Below the pieces are notes generated by a model. That model made no database searches. It was not told the origin of the DNA and worked only from the letters and a program-made list of their open reading frames with translations. A stretch of DNA of 18,403 nt from an uncultured bacterium. GTDB taxonomy: Bacteria > Actinomycetota > Coriobacteriia > Coriobacteriales > Eggerthellaceae. Position numbers and translations under genes: made by a program. Of this stretch, positions 7,170-13,589 are shown in pieces. The first letter of the stretch is position 1. Each line of letters opens with the position of its first letter. Location of the stretch: NCBI GenBank assembly GCA_905215035.1, contig CAJMOJ010000041.1:1-18403 (forward strand), written 5' to 3'.

Positions 7170-7988
7170 TCAGTCATAGAACTTATCCATAGGATATGGT
7201 GGTTCAATTGCACGCTTAAAAGCATATCCATCGACACGTTTAATAACATACTTAACCTGCCCCTCGTCAAACCCCATCTCAACGAGTGCAGGAATATCAA
7301 CGCCATGCTCATAATAGTTGATCAGAATTTGATCAAGCGTCGCGTAATCAATACCCATTGCGGTTTCATCTTTTGCATCAGGAGAAAGCTCAGCAGAAGG
7401 GGGCTTAATCAAAACGTTGTCTGGAATAGGAGGGATTTCTCCGGCAAGAAGAGCACGTTCATTAAGCATGCGACAAATGGCAAAGACATCAGTTTTATAG
7501 AGACCGCCGATAGGAGCAAAAGCGCCTGAGGTATCACCATAGAGGGTTGAAAAGCCCATAGCTGCTTCAGATTTATTACCAGTGTTAACCATCATCCAGC
7601 CATAGTGATTTGAGATAGCCATCAGACATACCATACGACAACGAGCCTGCGTGTTTTCAGAAGCCAGTCCTACAAGATCGCCCTCAAGTGCCTTAAAGAG
7701 CGTCTCACTAAATGCCTGATATGGACCCACAATGGAAATGATCTCTGTAGCAATTCCTAAATTGTCAGCTAAGTCTTGCGCATCAACTAACGAATGATCA
7801 GTCGAATAAGGGCCAGGAAGCAAGTAGCCATGAACATGCTCTGCGCCAAATACATCAACGCACATTTTTGCAACAAGCGATGAGTCAATGCCACCGGATA
7901 AGCCAATCACAATATCAGAAAATCCTGCTGATTGTGCATAATCACGTAAAGCGTTGCAACTACGTTCATACTTTTCTGCTAATTCCAT
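7170..7988 (-). CDS. nadE: Ammonia-dependent NAD+ synthetase
   Basis: NadE joins ammonia to nicotinate adenine dinucleotide (deamido-NAD) using ATP, the last step of NAD+ synthesis. In the 272-residue product the ATP-pyrophosphatase loop SGGIDSS is at 31-37, ENTQAR at 111-116, GNKSE at 137-141, KTDVF at 165-169 and PPSAELSP at 196-203, all family landmarks. There is no N-terminal nitrilase-type glutaminase domain, so ammonia (or an external donor) is the likely nitrogen source, and the length fits the short form of the family. I place the start at the ATG at 7988, with GGGG and GAGGGG upstream. A TTG at 8009 would add seven residues but has no ribosome binding site. A 9-base-arm palindrome lies 41-66 bases upstream and an intrinsic terminator downstream, so nadE may be its own unit. 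Confidence 0.95.
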   Translation of the reverse strand: MELAEKYERSCNALRDYAQSAGFSDIVIGLSGGIDSSLVAKMCVDVFGAEHVHGYLLPGPYSTDHSLVDAQDLADNLGIATEIISIVGPYQAFSETLFKALEGDLVGLASENTQARCRMVCLMAISNHYGWMMVNTGNKSEAAMGFSTLYGDTSGAFAPIGGLYKTDVFAICRMLNERALLAGEIPPIPDNVLIKPPSAELSPDAKDETAMGIDYATLDQILINYYEHGVDIPALVEMGFDEGQVKYVIKRVDGYAFKRAIEPPYPMDKFYD

Positions 7989-8028
7989 GGGTAACCCCAA
8001 TCCCCTCAATCGGTTTTACGGTATGACT

Positions 8029-8054
8029 TTAGTGCATCTTACATAATGCACTAA
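8029..8054. promoter_or_regulatory. Palindromic candidate operator upstream of nadE
   Basis: TTAGTGCAT (8029-8037) and ATGCACTAA (8046-8054) are perfect inverted repeats separated by 8 bases, ending 41 bases before the nadE ATG. The size and symmetry suit a dimeric repressor site. NAD genes are often controlled by regulators such as NrtR, NiaR or NadQ, but I cannot match the sequence to any one motif. It could also fold as a hairpin in the 5' leader. The rest of the 209-base hypB-nadE spacer shows no confident promoter. Confidence 0.45.
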
Positions 8055-8197
8055 TTGGACATCTCCTAGTATGACGCACTCTTTGTTTTTATCATGCGAT
8101 GTAATCAAATATTAATAGCAAGTAAGAGCAGCAATTAAGAGCGCACCCGTTTGCGCATGACCTACAAGCCTTTTAGGACACATAATCTGCAAGTCCT

Positions 8198-8848
8198 TTA
8201 GAGCGCACGAATTTGTTCGGCCAGCCACTCTGCCCATGCTTCTACTCCCTCGCCATTAGTAGCAGAAATAGGGAAAATGGGTGCTGTTGGATTGAGGTTG
8301 TGAATATGCTCGTCAAAGAGTTCTTTATCAAAGTTGAAGACGGGCATAGTGTCAACCTTGTTGAGCACGATAGCACGCGATGCCTGAAATACTCCCGGAT
8401 ACTTGAGAGGCTTATCGTCTCCCTCTGGCACCGAAAGGATCATCGCCTTCATATTCTCACCCAGATCAAAATCAGTTGGACATACTAAATTGCCAACATT
8501 TTCGATAATAATGAGATCTAACGTGTCTAAATCAAGTACCTCAACCGCACGGCGAATCATGTCTGATTCAAGATGACAGGCACCACCCGTATTAATCTGC
8601 ACAGCAGCAATACCTTGCGCTTTGATTTTTTCGGAGTCTACCGATGAAGCAATATCGCCTTCAATAACGGCAATATTAAACTCATCGCGCAATGCTTCAA
8701 TAGTTGCAAGAATGGTCGATGTCTTACCCGACCCAGGAGAAGCCAACAAATCCAAAACAAAGACCTTCTTCTCTTTAAAAAGATCGCGATTGTCTTGTGC
8801 TAGCTTGTCGTTTTTATCAAGAATAGGCTGTTTTAAATCAATCTGCAT
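8198..8848 (-). CDS. hypB: Hydrogenase/urease nickel-insertion GTPase HypB
   Basis: HypB is a G3E-family SIMIBI GTPase that, with HypA, delivers nickel to [NiFe]-hydrogenase (in some bacteria also urease) precursors in the cytoplasm. The 216-residue product shows the P-loop SPGSGKTS at 37-44, GACHLE at 89-94 with the metal ligands Cys91 and His92, ENVGNLVCP at 116-124 with Cys123, and the base-specificity motif NKVD at 163-166. The N-terminus lacks both the CXXCGC nickel site and the His-rich stretch found in some HypBs, so nickel storage is unlikely. Its ATG overlaps the hypA stop by one base (TAATG) with GAGGAG upstream, showing translational coupling. No hydrogenase structural gene is in the window. 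Confidence 0.95.
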   Translation of the reverse strand: MQIDLKQPILDKNDKLAQDNRDLFKEKKVFVLDLLASPGSGKTSTILATIEALRDEFNIAVIEGDIASSVDSEKIKAQGIAAVQINTGGACHLESDMIRRAVEVLDLDTLDLIIIENVGNLVCPTDFDLGENMKAMILSVPEGDDKPLKYPGVFQASRAIVLNKVDTMPVFNFDKELFDEHIHNLNPTAPIFPISATNGEGVEAWAEWLAEQIRAL

Positions 8849-9210
8849 TACTTCTCCTCCTCATCAGGAAGGTCAACCTCAAGCGAGGCAATTTCTAACT
8901 CTTTGCCTTTAATTAACTCAGTAAAAGGACTTTCACATTCGGGACACAGCATATGAAAGCGATCATGAGCAAACGTATGCCCGCAACTCAAACAAATACT
9001 TTCAGGCTCCACCATAATAATCTCTAGTTCAGCGCTTTCTGCGATGGTGTTTTCAGCAACCACATCAAAAGCAAAGCGAAGCGCATCCTCAATAGCTTCA
9101 GTCATTACTCCAACGCGAAGCGTAATCTTCAAGATTTTATCCGCACCCGCATCCACAGCAGCAGTGGTCGCTGATTCCATAACGCCTGTCATGATTCCTA
9201 GTTCATGCAT
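8848..9210 (-). CDS. hypA: Hydrogenase nickel metallochaperone HypA
   Basis: HypA binds nickel at its N-terminus and zinc in a structural loop, and partners HypB in nickel delivery. The 120-residue product begins Met-His-Glu-Leu, giving the invariant nickel ligand His2 and fixing the start. The zinc site is two CXXC pairs, CLSC at 73-76 and CPEC at 89-92. The C-terminal tail is acidic (DLPDEEEK). AAGGA lies about 10 bases upstream of the ATG. The gene starts 36 bases after tatC and runs into hypB with a one-base overlap, so tatC, hypA and hypB are probably one transcript. Confidence 0.95.
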   Translation of the reverse strand: MHELGIMTGVMESATTAAVDAGADKILKITLRVGVMTEAIEDALRFAFDVVAENTIAESAELEIIMVEPESICLSCGHTFAHDRFHMLCPECESPFTELIKGKELEIASLEVDLPDEEEK

Positions 9211-9246
9211 AAGCTCAAATCCTTCTGCGTCACTACTTCTATTACC

Positions 9247-10179
9247 CTACTTAGCGGGCTGAGCAGATTGCTGATCGTCCTGTTTTTCTTGGCGATCAGA
9301 TTGTTCCTTAGACTGCTGGCTATCTTGTTCACCATCACCCCAAAAATGGCGTTGAGCAGCTTGTTTCATACGAACAAACTCCTCTTTTGCTTCTGCCGCT
9401 TCAAGTTCTTCTTGCTTCTTGCGTTCCTCTTGACGCTCAATACGCTTCTTGAGACCGATACGCGCTGCCAACAGTGAAAGCTCATACAAAGCAAGCATCG
9501 CTGCAAACATAAGCATCATGGTCACCGGAGATGCATCAGGGGTAATAACAGCAGAAAAGGTCAGCAATACAATGTAGACAATACGCCATGAGGCGCGTAG
9601 CTTGGCGTACGGAACAACGTTAAAAATTACGAGATAAAAGACTATCAGTGGTAATTCAAAAGCGCAGCCAAAACCAAGTTCAAACTTCAAGATAATATCA
9701 ATCCATTTATCTGCCTCAGGCAAAATGGTTGCAAATCCCATTGCTTGATCAGTTAAAAACTCAAAGGCGGGATGCAAAATAATAAAGTAGCAAAATACCA
9801 CGCCAAACAAGAATAAAAACACCGCCACGGCAAACGTGGGCACAAACCATTTACGTTCACGCGGCTTTAAGGCCGGCAAGAAAAACGCAAGCAACTGCCA
9901 CAAAATAACAGGAGCTGTTGCCACTGCTGCTGTCCAAAGCGCTAGCGTAAAGCGCACCTGAAATGCATCGAATGCACCAAACACATTAAGGGAGACCTGC
10001 CCATTAGCGTCCTTAGGAATAAAGTCTGCGACGGGAACCAACAATAATTGCGTGATGGTTGGTGTTGCAAGATAAAAAATGCATGCTGCAATAATCAAGC
10101 ACACCACAATGCGTACAAGACGCATACGCAACTCACCTAAATGATCTAAAAGCGACATACGCGCCGGTCCGATAGGCAT
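9247..10179 (-). CDS. tatC: Twin-arginine translocase subunit TatC
   Basis: TatC is the polytopic membrane receptor that recognises twin-arginine signal peptides and assembles with TatA/TatB to export folded proteins. The 310-residue product has the expected six hydrophobic helices within residues 20-240. Family signatures are LLDHLGELRMRL at 10-21, FGAFDAFQVR at 67-76, FELGFGCAFELPLIVF at 166-181 with the conserved Glu175, and ITPDASP at 212-218. Residues 238-310 form a long charged Lys/Glu/Gln-rich cytoplasmic tail, about 60 residues longer than a typical TatC and likely disordered or coiled. AAGGAGG inside the end of the preceding tat gene serves the ATG at 10179, 5 bases after that gene's stop. 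Confidence 0.95.
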   Translation of the reverse strand: MPIGPARMSLLDHLGELRMRLVRIVVCLIIAACIFYLATPTITQLLLVPVADFIPKDANGQVSLNVFGAFDAFQVRFTLALWTAAVATAPVILWQLLAFFLPALKPRERKWFVPTFAVAVFLFLFGVVFCYFIILHPAFEFLTDQAMGFATILPEADKWIDIILKFELGFGCAFELPLIVFYLVIFNVVPYAKLRASWRIVYIVLLTFSAVITPDASPVTMMLMFAAMLALYELSLLAARIGLKKRIERQEERKKQEELEAAEAKEEFVRMKQAAQRHFWGDGEQDSQQSKEQSDRQEKQDDQQSAQPAK

Positions 10180-10184
10180 AAAAC

Positions 10185-10739
10185 TTACGCCTCCTTCCCA
10201 GAAGCAGCATTGTCTCCATCAGAGTGCGAGACTAACTCACTTGATTTAGTTGGCTTTTTTGGCTTAACGCCATACAGCTCTTCAGCACTCATAGGCTTAG
10301 GTTTAGATGCTACAGACGAATCAGGAGACACAAGGGATGAAGTTGGCGATGCTTGCACCTCGGCACGCATCTGCGCTTCAGCTTTAGCCTGAGCACGGTT
10401 TGCCTCAATCTCAGCCTTTTCGAGCTCCTGTGCTCGCTCACGTTCAAAGCGCGCTTTGCGCTCAGCAAAGGTTTCTTTTACAACAGGAGTTGCCTCATCG
10501 CCCGTTTCTCGCTCTGCTTGAGCGCGTCCTGAGGAACGCGTTGCTCCTTTAGCAGAAGGTCGCACATTAGGATTGAGCACTTCCCCATTGATCACTTGAT
10601 TCATTTCATCTTGTGCTTTTTTGAATTTGCCAATAGCCGCACCAACCGTACGAGCAATCTCTGGCAACTTATCCGGCCCAAAGATCAAAAAGCCAAATAG
10701 CAAGATGATAAATAATTCAAATCCGCCAATTCCGAACAA
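10185..10739 (-). CDS. tatA/tatB: TatA/TatB-family translocase subunit
   Basis: I choose the TTG at 10739, giving 184 residues. The product then begins MFGIGGFELFIILLFGFLIF, the standard TatA/B membrane helix, and AGAAGG lies 8 bases upstream. The longer ATG at 10790 would overlap the preceding gene and put a non-family leader before the helix. The Phe-Gly-Pro hinge (FGPDKLPEIAR) and the amphipathic helix GAAIGKFKKAQDEM follow. Glu8 in the helix and the long C-terminal tail favour TatB, while the amphipathic helix looks TatA-like, so it may be bifunctional. The tail (residues 50-184) is Ala/Glu/Arg-rich and probably coiled coil. No second tatA-like gene is in the window. Confidence 0.88.
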   Translation of the reverse strand: MFGIGGFELFIILLFGFLIFGPDKLPEIARTVGAAIGKFKKAQDEMNQVINGEVLNPNVRPSAKGATRSSGRAQAERETGDEATPVVKETFAERKARFERERAQELEKAEIEANRAQAKAEAQMRAEVQASPTSSLVSPDSSVASKPKPMSAEELYGVKPKKPTKSSELVSHSDGDNAASGKEA

Positions 10740-10767
10740 GATTCTTACCTTCTCACCTCTATAAGGC

Positions 10768-10983
10768 TTATGCGTTTCCGCCCAAAACAAGGAGCCCCAT
10801 GGTAGGAAGCGTTAGCGCAAGTGCCAAAATTACGCACACCACAATAGCAAAAATACGCTTAAAGCGTTCTTTTCTTGCCTTTTCTTCTGCTTCTTTTTTT
10901 GCTCGCTCGGCTACGCGCGCTTCTCGCTCTGCACGCTGTTTAGCAGATACCTTTTGCTTCGACTTGTTTGGTTTTTGAGCCAT
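10768..10983 (-). CDS. Small charged single-pass membrane protein
   Basis: The product has 71 residues. Residues 1-43 are extremely Lys/Arg/Glu/Ala-rich and probably form a cytoplasmic helix or coiled coil (QRAEREARVAERAKKEAEEK). Residues 44-66 form one membrane helix, and a short LGGNA tail would be outside under the positive-inside rule. I do not recognise a family. It lies 28 bases upstream of the tatA/B TTG on the same strand and is probably the first gene of the tat-hyp operon, so a role near the translocase is possible but unproven. AAGGTAAGG lies upstream of the ATG. The 110-base spacer before it shows only weak promoter-like sequence. Confidence 0.7.
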   Translation of the reverse strand: MAQKPNKSKQKVSAKQRAEREARVAERAKKEAEEKARKERFKRIFAIVVCVILALALTLPTMGLLVLGGNA

Positions 10984-11093
10984 ATAATTTACAACCTTAC
11001 CTTACCAGTAACGGTACGTATTGACTGAGTCGACACGAAAGCAACCTCTACCTTTTCGTTCTTTTATGCAACATAAAGGGTGCCTATTGTTCT

Positions 11094-12476
11094 CTACTTG
11101 GTTTGATTTGAACGCAAGCGAGCACGGATCTCTAAAATACGCTGCAAGTTTTTAGAGACATCTGCATCAATGCTCCAACGCCCGGCGTCATAGAGAATAT
11201 TGCCGCCAACCATTGTCATCATGACATCACTTGCTGTTGACGAGCTCAGCACAGCAGTAATAGGATCATTGGTTGGAATCTGATGAGATCCTGACAAATC
11301 AATTGCCACAATATCAGCCTCTTTACCAATCTCCAAAGAGCCTACTTTATCATCAATGTGCAATGCTTCAGCAGCGCGAATTGTACCCATTTCCATCAAT
11401 GTTTGCGAAGACAAGAAATCGTGACTTCCTGCATTCATGGCACGTTGGATCATCAAAGCTACACGCATTTCTGTAAAGATATCGATAAAGTCGAGCGCAG
11501 CAGGAGCATTAGTAGAAATGCCAATACGCATTCCTGAACGAATAAACTCAGTAATGGGAGCTGCACCCATACCAAGCTGTGCGTTAATAGTAGGGCATAC
11601 CGCTATAGCAATATCATGACTCTTGAGTGTCTCAACGTCAGAATCATCAACTTTGGCACAATGGATGGCTAGAACATTTTTTGCATCAAGTGCACCCCAG
11701 TTGAGAACGTAATTTACCGGTGTTACTGATGTTGGTAGCCATGGTGGAAACTCCATGTAACCCTCAACATCAACACGTTTATCCTCATCGCCCTCGCTTA
11801 GGTTAGCGCCCACTTTAACAAAGCGATATTCCTCGGTAGATCCTGCAAGACGCAACGCAATAGGAGTATCACCATGTTCGTTAGCGTATTGAGTGATGGC
11901 ACGATACAACTCAGGATGACAACGGAATACCTGGGCGGGAGCAAGACCAAGCTTGATACGATCAGAACTTACCTCACTACCCCACTTCTTTAAGTCCTCA
12001 GTAGCTTTTTTGATAGCGTAGTTAATAAGTTTCTTCTCAACTGCATTAACTTCACGATAGAACACACCACGAATACCAATTTCTTGAGCTGCCTTAACGC
12101 ATCCGCCCGTTTTAGTAATATCAGCCATGGTAGTAATGCCTGAAGAGATTGACTCGAGCACTCCTAAGAATGCCGAGTTGTACACCTCGTCTTTAGTAAG
12201 CATACTGCGAAGCTCCCAAACCTTACGCAGCCATCCTGTATAAGGAACATCAGGAATAAGGCCACGTAGAACAGCATCTTCAGAACATGAATACAGATCA
12301 ATAAATCCTGGTGTGATTGCCGCTTTCCCAAAATCAGAAATGCTCTCTTCTGGATAGCGCAACTTCATCATGTCAGCTGCACCAATATCTTTTATCTTGC
12401 CGTCACTTACTAATACCGCACCATTTTCGATGGGATCTGCAGTCACGGGAATGACATATTGCGCGCAAAGAAGCAT
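11094..12476 (-). CDS. Amidohydrolase-superfamily protein lacking most metal ligands (predicted pseudoenzyme)
   Basis: The 460-residue product has the full architecture of MtaD/SsnA/TrzN-like amidohydrolases: an N-terminal beta domain, TPGFIDL at 55-61, a TIM barrel, and the closing domain VGSLEIGKEADIVAIDL (378-394). These enzymes normally deaminate or dechlorinate purine-like and triazine substrates using one metal. Here the metal-site residues are replaced. The His-X-His after IDL is Tyr62-Ser-Cys64. The His of the ALAPH-type motif is Ala181. The His-Leu-X-Glu of the fourth-strand region is Arg209...Gly212. The Asp of the usual GTDG is Asn323 (STNAPA). Only the His of the AHC motif survives (IHC, His272). 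The frame is intact, so selection for a non-catalytic or altered role is inferred. AGGAGGAAATC gives a strong start signal. Confidence 0.85.
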   Translation of the reverse strand: MLLCAQYVIPVTADPIENGAVLVSDGKIKDIGAADMMKLRYPEESISDFGKAAITPGFIDLYSCSEDAVLRGLIPDVPYTGWLRKVWELRSMLTKDEVYNSAFLGVLESISSGITTMADITKTGGCVKAAQEIGIRGVFYREVNAVEKKLINYAIKKATEDLKKWGSEVSSDRIKLGLAPAQVFRCHPELYRAITQYANEHGDTPIALRLAGSTEEYRFVKVGANLSEGDEDKRVDVEGYMEFPPWLPTSVTPVNYVLNWGALDAKNVLAIHCAKVDDSDVETLKSHDIAIAVCPTINAQLGMGAAPITEFIRSGMRIGISTNAPAALDFIDIFTEMRVALMIQRAMNAGSHDFLSSQTLMEMGTIRAAEALHIDDKVGSLEIGKEADIVAIDLSGSHQIPTNDPITAVLSSSTASDVMMTMVGGNILYDAGRWSIDADVSKNLQRILEIRARLRSNQTK

Positions 12477-12505
12477 GATTTCCTCCTGAATTTTTGCTTC
12501 CCGTC

Positions 12506-12514
12506 ATAATAGCA
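12506..12514 (-). promoter_or_regulatory. Extended -10 promoter for the amidohydrolase-like gene
   Basis: On the minus strand TGCTATTAT reads as an extended -10 element (TGnTATTAT), 30 bases before the ATG at 12476. No -35 hexamer is evident at 17 bases, which extended -10 promoters can lack. Confidence 0.4.
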
Positions 12515-12593
12515 TTGCTCACCCCACTTACTTTGCCATGCACGAGATATGCGCAAATGCATCGGTTGGTGAGCAAACGCTTGTCGCATAATC

Positions 12594-12620
12594 AGGTGCA
12601 AACGGTATCCGCAAACACCT
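12594..12620. promoter_or_regulatory. Two-layer inverted repeat in the divergent spacer
   Basis: The 27-base element reads AGGTG-CAAA-CGG-TAT-CCG-CAAA-CACCT: two nested inverted repeats separated by a direct CAAA pair. It ends 24 bases before the proposed menG -35 and lies between divergent promoters, so it could be an operator. The remainder of the 12477-12722 spacer holds the two promoters and nothing else I can identify. Confidence 0.3.
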
Positions 12621-12644
12621 AAGAGGTACCCGTTACCCGCAGCT

Positions 12645-12675
12645 TTGTCCTATTGCAAAAAGGTCGGCCTATAAT
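12645..12675 (+). promoter_or_regulatory. Candidate menG promoter
   Basis: TTGTCC (12645-12650) and a perfect TATAAT (12670-12675) are separated by 19 bases, which is slightly long. Transcription would start near 12682, downstream of the first in-frame ATG (12678). This supports translation from the ATG at 12723. Confidence 0.5.
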
Positions 12676-12722
12676 GAATGGCTACAGTGAGACCGTATCT
12701 TTTTGATTGGACTATCTACGCC

Positions 12723-13496
12723 ATGATTGAGCCAATATCACAATCTCAGACACACTCTATTGATACCGCTTCAGGAAAAGAAGCCCCTGCAGAGCTTTCG
12801 AGTAGCAGAGTCAAAAAGATCTTTACCGATATTGCCTGGGACTATGAGCGTTTCAATGCGCTTTCGAGCTTTGGGCAATATATCTCATGGCTCAAACAGC
12901 TTATTGATGCCTCCCCTATTACTCCTGAATCACGCATGCTTGATATTGCAGGCGGTACCGGCGATGTAACCTTTATGGCTTGTGATCGCAAACCACCCGC
13001 CTCAATCATCTTGTCAGACTATACCCCCGCCATGCTCGACGTTGCTCAAAAACGCCTTGCCGATGGTGAAGCACACCAGGTGCCTGTTGAACTTGCCGTT
13101 GTGGATGGACAAAATATTCCCTATGACGACAACTCTTTTGATATTGTCACTATGAGCTATGGCATTCGCAATATGCCTGAACGAGAGCGCGCGCTTTCAG
13201 AAATGCATCGCGTACTTAAGCCAGGTGGAGCTCTCTGCATTCTTGAGTTTTCCACCCCACCAAACCCAATCATGCGTCTTGGCTATAACATTTACTTGCG
13301 ATGGGGCATTCCTGCTTGGGGTAAGCTTGTCACCGGTGACTCCAGTGGATTTACCTATCTTGCAAAATCCATTAAGGCTTTTCCTAACCAAGAACAATTC
13401 TCAATCATGCTCAAAGAAGCTGGCTTTGATCGGGTTGATTGGACAAACGTCACCTTTGGTGTTGCCGCAATTCATATTGCCTACAAAGACCGTTAG
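12723..13496 (+). CDS. menG: Demethylmenaquinone methyltransferase (MenG/UbiE family)
   Basis: MenG uses S-adenosylmethionine to C-methylate demethylmenaquinone, the last step of menaquinone synthesis, at the cytoplasmic membrane. In the 257-residue form the SAM-binding motif MLDIAGGTGD is at 72-81, the acidic residue of motif II (LSDYTPAMLDVA) is Asp99, and DGQNIPYDDNSFDIV lies at 128-142. GIRNMPERERALSEMHRVLKPGG at 147-169 is a UbiE/MenG signature. SSSRVKKIF at 26-34 marks where the family homology begins. An upstream ATG at 12678 adds 15 residues but lies before the predicted transcription start, so I prefer 12723, although its ribosome binding site is weak. It is the only intact plus-strand gene and no other men gene is present. 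A related UbiE-type methyltransferase acting on another substrate is possible. Confidence 0.9.
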   Translation: MIEPISQSQTHSIDTASGKEAPAELSSSRVKKIFTDIAWDYERFNALSSFGQYISWLKQLIDASPITPESRMLDIAGGTGDVTFMACDRKPPASIILSDYTPAMLDVAQKRLADGEAHQVPVELAVVDGQNIPYDDNSFDIVTMSYGIRNMPERERALSEMHRVLKPGGALCILEFSTPPNPIMRLGYNIYLRWGIPAWGKLVTGDSSGFTYLAKSIKAFPNQEQFSIMLKEAGFDRVDWTNVTFGVAAIHIAYKDR

Positions 13497-13501
13497 TCCA
13501 A

Positions 13502-13530
13502 GGGTTGTTAACCTAAAACTGTTATAACCC
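13502..13530 (+). terminator. Weak hairpin after menG
   Basis: GGGTTGTTAAC and GTTATAACCC form a 9-base-pair stem with one bulge and an 8-base loop, starting 5 bases after the menG stop. No T-run follows on either strand, so it may stop transcription poorly or stabilise the 3' end. Confidence 0.35.
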
Positions 13531-13555
13531 AAATAATCCAAATAACCCAAAGACT
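13529..13555. repeat. Three imperfect 9-base tandem units
   Basis: CCAAATAAT, CCAAATAAC and CCAAAGACT follow directly one after another in the convergent menG/tsaD spacer. Confidence 0.45.
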
Positions 13556-13569
13556 GTTAGCCAAAACAC

Positions 13570-13589
13570 CGCTAGTACGCGCTAGTACG
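13570..13589. repeat. 10-base tandem duplication at the fusion-gene stop
   Basis: CGCTAGTACG is duplicated exactly at 13570-13579 and 13580-13589. The right-hand copy contains the stop codon (CTA, 13582-13584) and the last Tyr codon of the fusion gene, so the left copy gives a spare, out-of-phase copy of the gene end. Confidence 0.6.

Noticed and set aside
7989..8009. TTG start for nadE at 8009
   Set aside because: No ribosome binding site precedes it. The ATG at 7988 has purine-rich sequence upstream and fits the family N-terminus.
8138..8208. Repeated 9-mer AGAGCGCAC (8138-8146 and 8200-8208)
   Set aside because: It is short, one copy overlaps the hypB 3' end, and there is no symmetry or promoter context, so chance is likely.
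10739..10790. Longer tatA/B start at the ATG at 10790
   Set aside because: It would overlap the preceding gene and place 17 non-family residues before the Tat helix. The TTG at 10739 has AGAAGG at correct spacing.
11061..11079. Small hairpin TTTATG-CAA-CATAAA after the amidohydrolase-like gene
   Set aside because: The loop is only 3 bases, the stem is A/T-rich and no T-run follows on the minus strand, so I do not call it a terminator.
12678..12722. Longer menG start at the ATG at 12678
   Set aside because: It lies just after a perfect TATAAT, before the expected transcription start, so it would not be on the message.
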